Shown here piece after piece: positions 26,828 through 35,809 of a stretch of DNA of 64,000 nucleotides. Location of the stretch: contig CAYVHO010000006.1 of NCBI GenBank assembly GCA_964451325.1, positions 1 to 64,000 on the forward strand, read 5' to 3'. The notes under the pieces were generated by a model. It searched no databases and was not told the DNA's origin. It saw only the letters and a list, made by a program, of their open reading frames with translations. The DNA is from JAADHI01 sp964451325. Its GTDB lineage: Bacteria > Nitrospirota > Nitrospiria > SBBL01 > JAADHI01. Within the stretch, counting starts at the first letter, position 1. Each line of letters starts with the position of its first letter. Made by a program: the position numbers and the translations under genes.

Positions 26828-29353
26828 ATGTCCAATAGTAAAAGCATAACACGAAAAAAAGCCTCCTTAGACCCTTATAGTGCCGAAGGTCTGAAAAGTG
26901 AAGGTCTTAAAGTGGTGCAGGATCTTTCCGGGGAGACCTGGACAGACTACAATCTGCATGATCCAGGCGTCACAATTTTAGAGCAAGTGTGTTATGCCCT
27001 CACGGATTTAATCTATCGCACAGACTTCGATACGGCCGACTATCTCACAGATAAAAGTGGCAACATTGACGCTGAAAAACAGGCCCTCTTTCATGCAGAA
27101 GATATTTTTCCCAGCCAAGCCATCACCTTAGAAGATTATCGGAAAATCTTATTCGATCTTTTACCGGAGATTGATTATATTTGGATGCGTGCTCTCGAAG
27201 ATGAAAGTGCGACGCGCTCAGGAGACTATCGTATTTATGTCAAACTCAATGAGAAACTTGAAGCGAAAGAGAGTAAAGCTCTTCAGCGCGAAATCCTTCA
27301 AAAAGTCAAAACGATCTATTCGGCAAACCGTAATTTGTGTGAAAACTTAGGGTCTGTCCACATCGTCGAGCCAAAATACTACAGCCTGCACGGGGCCATT
27401 GATCTTTCGAGTGACCGCGATTTTTCAGTGATCCTGGCCGAAATTTATTTTCGTTGTGCACGGCAGGTCAGCCCCAACATTCCTTTTCATGACTACGAAA
27501 AAAAACTGGCCGAAAAAAGCATGGAAGCGGTGTTTGAAGGCCCCTTAACAAAATATATTTACATCGAAGGAGAAGATCTTAATCAGGGTCGTGATTCCAT
27601 TACCATTTCGGCTTTGATTGGGGCCATCAGCGAGATTGAAGGGGTGCGCTTTATTGAATCTCTTTGGTTCGAAGATGAAGCGGGACATAAAATGGATACC
27701 ATTTGGGATGATCCCGAATTGCAATATGTTCCGTGTCTTCGTATTCCAGAAGCGCGACATGAGCTGGGCATTTGTTTGCTCAAAAATGGTCGTGCCTATC
27801 GTGTTTCTCTTTCTGCCGCACATTTGGAGTACGAGCGACGTTATACCCACCTTCAAAATCTCCGACAGAATGAACAGCATTTTGCAGGCCTGATTCAAAG
27901 GCCGCAAGGGGTGTATCGTGATCTTTCAGACTATCATTCGATTCAAAATGATTTTCCCGTCATTTACGGGATCAATGCTTTTGGTGTGCCAAAATCGGAA
28001 ACCGCCAGCCGAAAAGCGCAGGCCAAGCAGTTGAAGGCCTACCTGCTTTTTTTTGAGCAGCCGATGGCAAACTATTTGGCCAGTGTGGCGCAAATCCCCC
28101 GTTTATTTTCAGCCGATGAAACACTCGAACAATCCTATTTTTCTCAGGTTTTGAATGAAAACAGTGTGCCCAATATGAAAGGGCTCTATCGAGATTCCGG
28201 AGATGCACTTAAAAGCAATATTGCACAAACGCTGTCTAAATATGATCCGTTTTTTGATCGACGGCGTCGTGTGCTTGATTATTTATTGGGTCTTTATGGT
28301 GAGAAATTCAAACAACACGCTCTGCGTCAATTTAACTGTTATTACGATGGACAGGCCCTGGAACATGAGCTAATTCGAAATCAGCTCAGGTTGCTCCAGC
28401 AGGTTGTGGAACTCAGTCAGCGGCGTGCTGCCGCTTTCAATTGTGAGCAACCCTCTTGGAATACAGATAACACCGCTGGGCTGAAAAAAAAGGTCAGTAT
28501 TCTGCTTGGCATTCAATTTTCACAAAATCGCTCTCTTGTAGATGTTTTTGTGGAAAAAGGTCTGGAGCTTCTGACGGACGAGGCATTCAAATCTCTAAAG
28601 TCAGGCACGGTTGCATTAGAATATGTGGATCTTTCATCCATCACCGCGCGGATTGACCACGAATTTTTAGAAATCCCTTTAAGAGAACTCGAGGCACAGG
28701 CGCACAACAATGACGAGCGACGTTTGTTTCAGGAAATTGTTTTTCTCAAAAATAATAGTTTAGGGGCATCTATTCTCAGAAATGGAATTCACATTGAGCG
28801 TTATCGTGTTGGCGCGCGTGGCGGAAGCGATGGCTTTCAACTTGTTTTTAAACCGAGTGATGATGACCGCTGGGAATATCTGGCGGCCTTTGAGCACATA
28901 GAGCAGGCCGTTTCTGCCGCAAACGCCTTACGCCGACTGATGATAAAACTCAATGTCGAAAGTGAAGGCTTGCACCTGCTTGAACACCTCTTATTTAGAT
29001 CCAAAACAGCGTCGGCTTATGTAGACGTGCCAGAAGATTTTTACCCCTTTAAAATGAGTGTTATTTTCCCGGCGTGGACGGCCCGTTTCCATGAAAAGGA
29101 ATTTAGGCGCTTGGCCGAAGAAACCCTGCGTCTGAATGCACCCGCCCATATTTATCTGGATTGTTACTGGCTTGAATTTGATCAAATGAATGTTTTTGAG
29201 GTTTTGTATAAAGAATGGTTGGATAAAAAATTCCTTGAGGACAAGGTCGATTTTGAAGAAAATGCTGTGGCCTTGGATGTTGCGGGGAAGGCACTCATCG
29301 ACTTTCTATTGTCTTTACAGGCAGAGGAAAAAAAGGCTTTTTCGGGTGCATGA
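26828..29353 (+). CDS. Large baseplate protein (Pvc12/Afp12-like)
   Basis: The second large wedge component. The N-terminal signature GETWTDYNLHDPGVTILEQV then CYALTDLIYRTDF is diagnostic for the Afp12/Pvc12 type. The rest alternates structured baseplate domains without recognisable enzymatic motifs, and HLLEHLLFRS near residue 725 is another conserved stretch of this family. It has 842 residues. ATG 26828 is chosen over the GTG three bases upstream. The end overlaps the tape-measure start (ATGATG), so these two are coupled. Confidence 0.88.
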   Translation: MSNSKSITRKKASLDPYSAEGLKSEGLKVVQDLSGETWTDYNLHDPGVTILEQVCYALTDLIYRTDFDTADYLTDKSGNIDAEKQALFHAEDIFPSQAITLEDYRKILFDLLPEIDYIWMRALEDESATRSGDYRIYVKLNEKLEAKESKALQREILQKVKTIYSANRNLCENLGSVHIVEPKYYSLHGAIDLSSDRDFSVILAEIYFRCARQVSPNIPFHDYEKKLAEKSMEAVFEGPLTKYIYIEGEDLNQGRDSITISALIGAISEIEGVRFIESLWFEDEAGHKMDTIWDDPELQYVPCLRIPEARHELGICLLKNGRAYRVSLSAAHLEYERRYTHLQNLRQNEQHFAGLIQRPQGVYRDLSDYHSIQNDFPVIYGINAFGVPKSETASRKAQAKQLKAYLLFFEQPMANYLASVAQIPRLFSADETLEQSYFSQVLNENSVPNMKGLYRDSGDALKSNIAQTLSKYDPFFDRRRRVLDYLLGLYGEKFKQHALRQFNCYYDGQALEHELIRNQLRLLQQVVELSQRRAAAFNCEQPSWNTDNTAGLKKKVSILLGIQFSQNRSLVDVFVEKGLELLTDEAFKSLKSGTVALEYVDLSSITARIDHEFLEIPLRELEAQAHNNDERRLFQEIVFLKNNSLGASILRNGIHIERYRVGARGGSDGFQLVFKPSDDDRWEYLAAFEHIEQAVSAANALRRLMIKLNVESEGLHLLEHLLFRSKTASAYVDVPEDFYPFKMSVIFPAWTARFHEKEFRRLAEETLRLNAPAHIYLDCYWLEFDQMNVFEVLYKEWLDKKFLEDKVDFEENAVALDVAGKALIDFLLSLQAEEKKAFSGA

Positions 29354-32300
29354 TGGCAGAAGAAAATCGACCAAAATATCGTGAAGCGCAGCACCGCATT
29401 GCGGATGCCATTTTTGATTTTAGCTTTGCAGAAGCGTGTGCCGAAGCGGGTGATGCCGATGGTCTTCGGGTTTTGATTCAAGAGATGTTGTTGCCCATTG
29501 TGGATGAGGTTTTTTCAGAAGTGTCTGTGCAAAGAGACGGCTACATTGAGCAACTCACGATTGACTTAGGCATCATTGATGTGGCTAATTTTCAGTCTGA
29601 TGTGGCAGACCGCCTGCGTCTCGCGCTTAAATCAGCCCTGGAAGACCAACTGCCCTTGCTGGGTTCTGAGCGTTTAGCGTCGAGGAAAAAGCATGCCCAG
29701 TATCCTGCATTAAGCGTCTTGGAAAACTTTTTGACCCAGGGCCATTTTCCCGCCAATCGACTGTTTGAAAAAGGTCGGACCATAGATGAGATTTTAAGCG
29801 AGGTGCTTGAGCGTTCCCCTGAGGTTTTTACGGTATTTCTCAGAAAAATGAAACATCAGCCGCAGATATTAAAACGCCTTATTTATCAGTCTTCCGAGCA
29901 GCGTTTGGCAAAGCTTGTGTCGCTGCTTTCTCCTCTTGATTCTGAGCACCTGTTTGCCCTGGTCAAAACATTGAAACAGGTGCTTAAGGGTATTCCTGAA
30001 ATGACTTTGAGCGCTGCTGATTTGCATCACGATATTTGGCAGGCCCTCTTGGATTTTCTGTTGTACGAAAAACAGGGAAATATTGATGCACGGCATTTAA
30101 TGAATCACATCAAACAAAAAATAGTTGCCAGAAATAAAGGTCTTGAAAAACAGGTCTCAGACGTTTTGCGTGCTTTGGGCCCTCAGCTTCACTTGTCTTC
30201 CGATTCCCTGAGTGTTCCGAGAACGCGTGTGGATAAAGGCCTCGCCCTTGAAGCCCTGGCGCAATTGAAACGTAACTTGCTTGCTGCAATTCAAACAGGG
30301 AATGCAGAAAATTTACGCGGTATTTGGCAGGGGATCTTGCGAGATCATTCCGGTTTGTTAAAAAGTATTTTATTGGATGAGGGGCGGCGGATTGCCGTGC
30401 GGCGTGTTTTATCGCGAAAGTTTTCAGATGAGATGTTGCGCGATATTGTCAGGGTGATTGATCCTGAATCATCTGCCTTTGTGCATGAAATCGTGACGCG
30501 TCCTGCTTTGTTTGTGCAGACAAAAAACAAAAAAACCGAAAACTTGGAAGAAAGCAAAAGCCAGCTCTGGGAGTTTACGCTGAGCTACCTCATTATTGAG
30601 CGCGGCAGTCATTTTAATAAACAGTCCTACCTGGGCAGTCTATTGGCACAAATGGCAGCCCATGAAAATAGCACTTATTCTGATTTGCTTCACGATTTTA
30701 TTCACAAACTGGATGAGATCGAAATAGTAAGCGGCGTAAGAAGTGAGATGCGCGATCTCTTGTTTTCACTCGCAGCGGAAGACGATGCAAAAAAGGCCGT
30801 CTCCCCTGTGTCTCTTTCTGAAATAGATCGCGCAAAAAAACAATTGGCTTTGATTCAAGCCTATGATGATTATGAGCGGCTTTATAGGGCATTTTTTGAT
30901 AAAAACGCTTTTGGAAAAACGGGATCGTCTTTGAATGAACCTGTGCTGATGATGGCCCTGGATACTTTGAGACGTCTTCAACCTGCGATACTTTTGCGAT
31001 TTTTTCGTACACTTCAAGTGGAGGCACGCGGTGTGCAGGCCTATCGCCATGCATTTTCAGCCCAGATGCTTTTAAGGTTGATCAAGGTCTTTCTTGTTTT
31101 TCGTCTTCAAGCCGGGGCAGAGCATGATTTGATGCAGTCTGTCGAAAAATATGCCTCCGATCAGAAACATTTAAATCATTATTATGCGCAAATTCTGTTT
31201 GCTCTGATTCAGAACGTGCCCATTGATTTTGAGGCAATTTTAGAGGTGGGTGCTACTTTGCCGGAGGCAGATGATCCGGTTTCTGAAAATCAGAAGGCGA
31301 CTGAAAAAGATAAAAACCTGGCGGCTCAAAAAACCCAAATGGATCTTTTAAGGACAAAGGTCACTGAAGCATTGTTGCAGGGCAGGCCGCAAGGGGTTCA
31401 GGGTTTTTGGCCCGCGTTTATTCAGACGGAGGCGCCCTGGTTATGTCAGGCCCTGCTTGTCTATGGCCAAAATACGGAAGTTCTCAAAAAATTGGCCCAG
31501 AGCTTTCCTGATCCTATGCTTTTGGACCTGGTCGGTGTGCTTGTGCCGGAGGCGGTTGAAATGGTTTCCAATCTGCTCAAACAGCCACGTCTTTTTCAGA
31601 AAAAAACACCGGGTGTTTTTGAAAAAGAAAATAAGGCCGTATTTTGGCAATATACCCTAAGTACTTTGATTGCTGATCGTGGGAGTCGATTTAATAAAAA
31701 AAGTTATTTAAGTCGTTTAATTTTTCAAATGGCCTCCCACCGCAATACACGTTCACAAGAGATATTACAGGCATTAACCGAGGGTTTTGAGGCCATCGAG
31801 ATTTCAAGGGTCGCCAAGAGTGAAATGCTGCTTATTTTGCGCGCATTGTCGCAAGAGGGCCATTTCCAAAAAATAAGGCCGGAAAATGAAGTTGCCGGGA
31901 CGCCGGAAACATTTGATGTGACATCCGACTTCCGGGATTTAAAATATTTTCTGACTCAAGGTCGGTGGCCAAAAAATGATCAGGGTGTTTATACGGAAGC
32001 CATATTCTTAAAGATGCTGAATCGACTGTTTCAGTCTGACCGCGTAAGATTCTCCCGACTCTTTGCTGAACTGCAATCCGCCGAGCGTTTTAGAGCAGGG
32101 CATGTCATGGATTGTTCCCCCGGTATTTTTATGCGTTTGATTGTGATTTTTTTATCGCTTGAACATTCGAAACATTTTTCAGCCGCGTCTGAGTTCATGC
32201 AGGCCATGATTTCTCATGCCCTGAGGGCAGAGCATCAAAGCGCGTATTACCAAAGGGTCTTTTCCTGTCTCATCACAAAAGAAGTGCTTGATTTTGAGGC

Positions 32301-33558
32301 CCTGTGCTCAGGAGACCGAAGCACCGCTTTGCAGGGGCAGACTCTAGGGCCACGTAAGGCTGATGCGCAGCAGGATGCTGAAGGGTCACTCAAATCAGAT
32401 TTTGCCTACTTTGAAAAAATATCGAATTCTCAAACAATCTTGTCTGCACAAGATTTGGCGAAATTCCTTCGTAGCCTGGAAACCCTCTTGGCTTCCGCAC
32501 CGAAGAATTTTGCACGTCTTTTGAAAAATGGGTTTGAACAGGGGGGGGTTGCGCTTCGTTTATCCCATCTTTTGCCGGAATCTTTACTCGCCCGCCTGCT
32601 TCTGTTGTTGAACCCCGGCATTTTTGAGGCTATCTTGCGATGTGCTGATTTGATTGCCAGTGCCGCCTGTGTCAACGAAATCGCTTTAAGTCCCAAGCGA
32701 ATTGCGCGTTTGAAGTGGCAGTTTATTTTTCAGTATTTGTTTGAAGAAGGCCGCCGCTTTCAGGTCAAAAGCTTTGTTTCATTTTTGACCGAAAAACTGG
32801 CGCGGGATGCCTATTATTCTGATGTCGCCGCATTTCGTGTTTTATTACGCCACCAGCTTGAATCCCATCACAAGCTTGTGATGGGAGATGAGGTCTCGCA
32901 GGTCATGGAGACACTTTCTCAAGCAGACCCCATCCCTTCTTCAAATCGTCCCGTATCCAAAAAAAGTGTTTCACTTGAGACGCCCGCTGAAAATTCTGGA
33001 GCGTCACAGCCCTATTTTGAGGAAATAGAAGTGAAATGGGATGAAACAATACATCTTGAAAACGCGGGTTTAGTGATTGCAGCCCCTTATCTTGAGCGGT
33101 TTTTTGCCTTGCTCAATTTGACTGAGGGCCGAGCCTTTAAGGATCCCAAGGCGGCGCGACGCGCGGTTCACTTGCTTCAGTTTTTGGTGGATGAGTCTAC
33201 GGATAGTCCAGAGTATCAGCTTGTTTTGAATAAAATATTATGTGGTGTTAAACCGGGAATCCCCATGGAACGAGAGATTATGGTCACAGCGCATGAAATA
33301 AAGATGGTCGAGGGATTATTGCAAGGAATGATTGCAAATTGGACGCAGATCGGCAAGACCTCTTTGCAGGGATTTCGAGCATCTTTTTTACAACGTGAAG
33401 GGGTGTTGCGCCGTCAAGGTGATGATTGGCAGCTTGAGGTTGAGGCAAAGGGTTTTGATGTTTTGCTTGATTATATTCCCTGGAGTTTTTCAATCGTGAG
33501 ATTTCCGTGGATGCAAGGCGTGATTCATGTCAAATGGCGTTCGGATGAAGGGGCCTAA
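29350..33558 (+). CDS. eCIS tape measure protein (Pvc14/Afp14-like)
   Basis: Sets particle length and occupies the tube lumen before firing. The N-terminal domain (VQRDGYIEQLTIDLGIID and ADRLRLALKSALEDQLPLL) matches the contractile-injection tape-measure family. Three related internal blocks are visible: LWEFTLSYLIIERGSHFNKQ near residue 405, FWQYTLSTLIADRGSRFNKK near 763 and LKWQFIFQYLFEEGRRFQVK near 1120, each preceded by a helical DVLxLVxPE-like element. The last 110 residues (KMVEGLLQGMIANWTQIGKT) form a conserved C-terminal domain. It has 1402 residues; the start may also be ATG 29353. Codon use and direction agree with its neighbours. Confidence 0.85.
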   Translation: MMAEENRPKYREAQHRIADAIFDFSFAEACAEAGDADGLRVLIQEMLLPIVDEVFSEVSVQRDGYIEQLTIDLGIIDVANFQSDVADRLRLALKSALEDQLPLLGSERLASRKKHAQYPALSVLENFLTQGHFPANRLFEKGRTIDEILSEVLERSPEVFTVFLRKMKHQPQILKRLIYQSSEQRLAKLVSLLSPLDSEHLFALVKTLKQVLKGIPEMTLSAADLHHDIWQALLDFLLYEKQGNIDARHLMNHIKQKIVARNKGLEKQVSDVLRALGPQLHLSSDSLSVPRTRVDKGLALEALAQLKRNLLAAIQTGNAENLRGIWQGILRDHSGLLKSILLDEGRRIAVRRVLSRKFSDEMLRDIVRVIDPESSAFVHEIVTRPALFVQTKNKKTENLEESKSQLWEFTLSYLIIERGSHFNKQSYLGSLLAQMAAHENSTYSDLLHDFIHKLDEIEIVSGVRSEMRDLLFSLAAEDDAKKAVSPVSLSEIDRAKKQLALIQAYDDYERLYRAFFDKNAFGKTGSSLNEPVLMMALDTLRRLQPAILLRFFRTLQVEARGVQAYRHAFSAQMLLRLIKVFLVFRLQAGAEHDLMQSVEKYASDQKHLNHYYAQILFALIQNVPIDFEAILEVGATLPEADDPVSENQKATEKDKNLAAQKTQMDLLRTKVTEALLQGRPQGVQGFWPAFIQTEAPWLCQALLVYGQNTEVLKKLAQSFPDPMLLDLVGVLVPEAVEMVSNLLKQPRLFQKKTPGVFEKENKAVFWQYTLSTLIADRGSRFNKKSYLSRLIFQMASHRNTRSQEILQALTEGFEAIEISRVAKSEMLLILRALSQEGHFQKIRPENEVAGTPETFDVTSDFRDLKYFLTQGRWPKNDQGVYTEAIFLKMLNRLFQSDRVRFSRLFAELQSAERFRAGHVMDCSPGIFMRLIVIFLSLEHSKHFSAASEFMQAMISHALRAEHQSAYYQRVFSCLITKEVLDFEALCSGDRSTALQGQTLGPRKADAQQDAEGSLKSDFAYFEKISNSQTILSAQDLAKFLRSLETLLASAPKNFARLLKNGFEQGGVALRLSHLLPESLLARLLLLLNPGIFEAILRCADLIASAACVNEIALSPKRIARLKWQFIFQYLFEEGRRFQVKSFVSFLTEKLARDAYYSDVAAFRVLLRHQLESHHKLVMGDEVSQVMETLSQADPIPSSNRPVSKKSVSLETPAENSGASQPYFEEIEVKWDETIHLENAGLVIAAPYLERFFALLNLTEGRAFKDPKAARRAVHLLQFLVDESTDSPEYQLVLNKILCGVKPGIPMEREIMVTAHEIKMVEGLLQGMIANWTQIGKTSLQGFRASFLQREGVLRRQGDDWQLEVEAKGFDVLLDYIPWSFSIVRFPWMQGVIHVKWRSDEGA

Positions 33559-33579
33559 GGCTGTAAAAGGGGGTGTGAA

Positions 33580-34113
33580 ATGAAAACAACTGAACCCAAA
33601 AAAAATGAGGGACGCAGTGCTGCGGAAAATTCGCGAAAACCCGTATCTGCTGATCAATCGGGAGCGGCGTCTGCTTCTCAGTCCCAGCGTATTCAAAACA
33701 GTTCTTTTATGGTGGCACAGGGAAAAATGCAGCAGCGTTGTTTTGGCGATACCATCACGCAGCCCTTGCAAAAAAAAGAGAATAAGACGGGTATGCCAGA
33801 TGAAATAAAGACTAAGATGGAAGCAACACACGGTGCGGATTTTTCGGATGTGAAGGTTCATGCTTCATCCAGCAAAGCCCCGGATGTGGGCGCATTGGCC
33901 TTTACACAGGGAACGGATATTCATTTTGCTCCGGGGCAATTTAGTCCCAATACGACGACGGGGAAAAGTCTTTTGGGGCATGAGTTGACCCATGTCGTGC
34001 AACAGCGCGAAGGGCGGGTTGCGCCCACCACGGAGGTTAATGGTATGCCCGTAAACGATAATCCGGGTTTAGAAAAAGAAGCCGATGATCTTGGAAAAAA
34101 GGCAGCCGGTTAA
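33580..34113 (+). CDS. Orphan DUF4157 metalloprotease-like protein
   Basis: A 177-residue protein with a DUF4157 domain at about residues 73-177: MPDEIKTKMEATHGADFSDV followed by KVHASS, a TQGTDIHFAPGQF strand, the zinc motif HELTHVVQQ (His133, Glu134, His137) and an ExEAD helix (GLEKEADDLG) that would supply the third ligand. DUF4157 is strongly associated with eCIS effectors, usually as a front domain of long toxins. Here it stands alone with only a 70-residue Ser/Gln-rich leader. It may process cargo or be a cargo itself. AAGGGGG lies upstream of the start. Confidence 0.85.
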   Translation: MKTTEPKKNEGRSAAENSRKPVSADQSGAASASQSQRIQNSSFMVAQGKMQQRCFGDTITQPLQKKENKTGMPDEIKTKMEATHGADFSDVKVHASSSKAPDVGALAFTQGTDIHFAPGQFSPNTTTGKSLLGHELTHVVQQREGRVAPTTEVNGMPVNDNPGLEKEADDLGKKAAG

Positions 34114-34123
34114 ACTTTAAGGT

Positions 34124-34150
34124 CATTCCCGCCAGGAGTATATGGGAATG
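34124..34150. repeat. Short REP-like hairpin
   Basis: CATTCCC (34124-34130) pairs with GGGAATG (34144-34150) around a 13-base loop, the same CATTCCC-type stem as in the cse1-cse2 gap. No T-run follows, so it is unlikely to be a strong terminator. Confidence 0.5.
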
Positions 34151-34195
34151 AAGAAAAAAATAAGCGTTCCAACATAAATGAGGGAGGGTCAAATC

Positions 34196-34441
34196 ATGGG
34201 ATTTGAAAAAATAGCACAACAAAAAGAAGCGGGGGTCCGATCGGTACAGCAGCAAAAATCAAAAGGTGGCGCGGCACAGATGCTCGACAACCGTCCGGAG
34301 GCTGCGGCACAGCGCAAGATGCAGGACATCATACAAGGGGCTTCGGAGACAGCGCAGCGTGCGCCCGAAGAGGAAGAGGCGATGCAGGGGAAATTTGAAA
34401 TACAGCGCGCCCCCGAAGAAGAGGAAATGGCTCAGGGTTAA
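34196..34441 (+). CDS. Small eCIS leader-type protein with QRAPEEEE repeats
   Basis: An 81-residue protein that consists only of sequence normally found at the front of eCIS cargo: a Gln/Lys-rich start, the element LDNRPEAAAQRKMQDII (residues 30-46), then two copies of QRAPEEEE (54-61 and 70-77). No catalytic domain follows. The same leader element occurs in the 257-residue EndoU protein and, less well conserved, in the 550-residue protein nearby. ATG 34196 has a GGGAGGG site; an upstream ATG (34178) encodes that site itself. It could be a truncated effector, a free adaptor that leads another protein into the tube, or an accessory plug; the sequence does not decide. Confidence 0.65.
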   Translation: MGFEKIAQQKEAGVRSVQQQKSKGGAAQMLDNRPEAAAQRKMQDIIQGASETAQRAPEEEEAMQGKFEIQRAPEEEEMAQG

Positions 34442-34456
34442 AAACTGATCACATTT

Positions 34457-35803
34457 ATGAATATCAGTGAAAAAAATACCCTCAGTTTGGAGAACGACTT
34501 AAACTGGTTTGCGCGGGTCTTGGAAACCCGCATCAGTCTTTATTTTGAGCAGGACTGTGCCTTTCACTCCATTTATGAGATTGAGGCCCCTGATCTTGAA
34601 AAAGATGAGTCCGAATATGCCGCAGTGATCAAGTCCTGCGCTCTGGATTTTGATGCGCGCCTTGTGTTGGTACTGGCTTTGATTCCGCACCTTCGCCCTC
34701 AGGCCCTGGATACCTTTTTTACGCAGAATAAGAACTTTGATCGCGGTTTTACAGAGTTTGGTGGCTGGAAGGGAAAGACCCATGGGGGATTTATGCCCAC
34801 CTGTGAAACGGCCGCGTTTATTGTAGCGGGTGTCGATTTACAAAAGCGTCTTGCCGTCCATGCTTTGTTTCAAAAAGACCATGTTTTTGCCATCCAGGGT
34901 ATTTTAGAGGTCGTACACGAAGGTTCAGGAGAGCCTTTTTTTAGCGGGGCGATTAAAATATCCACCGAATATTTAAACCGTTTTACTTCGGGGCTCACAC
35001 AAAGACCAGACTATAGTGTGCATTTTCCGGCGAAGCGAATCACCACAAAGCTGAGTTGGGATGACGTGATTCTGACACAAGCCGTGCTTGAAGAAATAGA
35101 TAATATTAAAACCTGGCTACGTCATTCAAAAACAATTTTGGAAACCTGGGGTATGGAAAAGGTCATCAAACCAGGATATCGTGCCCTGTTTTATGGTCCA
35201 CCGGGGACAGGAAAAACCCTGACCGCGACCTTATTAGGCGCGGCGGCTGAAGTCGATGTTTATCGTATCGATCTGTCCATGGTCGTTTCAAAATATATCG
35301 GAGAAACGGAAAAAAACCTCGCCAATGTGTTTGATCAGGCACAAAATAAAAACTGGATCTTATTTTTTGACGAGGCCGATGCGCTTTTTGGTAAACGCAC
35401 ACAAACCTCAAGTTCCAATGATCGATATGCCAATCAGGAAATTTCTTATTTGTTGCAACGGGTCGAGGATTTTCCGGGTGTTGTCATTCTGGCGACCAAC
35501 CTGAGTGCCAATATTGATGAAGCTTTTTCGCGTCGTTTTCAATCGGCCATTTATTTCCCCCTGCCGGATGCCGATCAGCGCTTGCGGCTTTGGAAAAGCG
35601 TGCTCAATGGAAAATGCCGCGTGGCCTCTGATGTGCGGTTGCAGGTACTCGCAGAGCAATATGAAATCTCGGCGGCTGCAATTACGAATGTCGCCTGTTA
35701 CGGCGTCATCCGGGCCCTGCAAAACAAAGAAACAAGCATCAGACAGCGGGATCTTTTGAAGGGGATCGCGAGAGAACTGATGAAAGAAGGAAAAACGGTT
35801 TAA
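34457..35803 (+). CDS. eCIS AAA+ ATPase (Pvc15/Afp15-like)
   Basis: A cytoplasmic AAA+ ATPase needed for assembly or cargo loading in related systems. The C-terminal AAA module shows Walker A FYGPPGTGKT near residue 245, Walker B WILFFDEADALFG near 302, sensor-1 VVILATNLSANID and an arginine-finger region SRRFQSAIYFPLP. The first 200 residues form the N-terminal adaptor domain typical of Afp15. It has 448 residues. It lies among cargo genes, directly after the 81-residue leader protein, which supports a loading function. PVC Pvc15 has been shown to be needed for cargo loading; here that is inferred by homology. Confidence 0.92.
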   Translation: MNISEKNTLSLENDLNWFARVLETRISLYFEQDCAFHSIYEIEAPDLEKDESEYAAVIKSCALDFDARLVLVLALIPHLRPQALDTFFTQNKNFDRGFTEFGGWKGKTHGGFMPTCETAAFIVAGVDLQKRLAVHALFQKDHVFAIQGILEVVHEGSGEPFFSGAIKISTEYLNRFTSGLTQRPDYSVHFPAKRITTKLSWDDVILTQAVLEEIDNIKTWLRHSKTILETWGMEKVIKPGYRALFYGPPGTGKTLTATLLGAAAEVDVYRIDLSMVVSKYIGETEKNLANVFDQAQNKNWILFFDEADALFGKRTQTSSSNDRYANQEISYLLQRVEDFPGVVILATNLSANIDEAFSRRFQSAIYFPLPDADQRLRLWKSVLNGKCRVASDVRLQVLAEQYEISAAAITNVACYGVIRALQNKETSIRQRDLLKGIARELMKEGKTV

Positions 35804-35809
35804 GGTCGC

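Noticed and set aside
14486..34113. Whole cluster as a contractile-tail prophage or a type VI secretion system
   Set aside because: No capsid, portal, terminase, integrase or lysis genes and no TssJLM membrane complex are seen. DUF4255, DUF5908, Afp11/12-type proteins, DUF4157 and the AAA+ ATPase point to eCIS.
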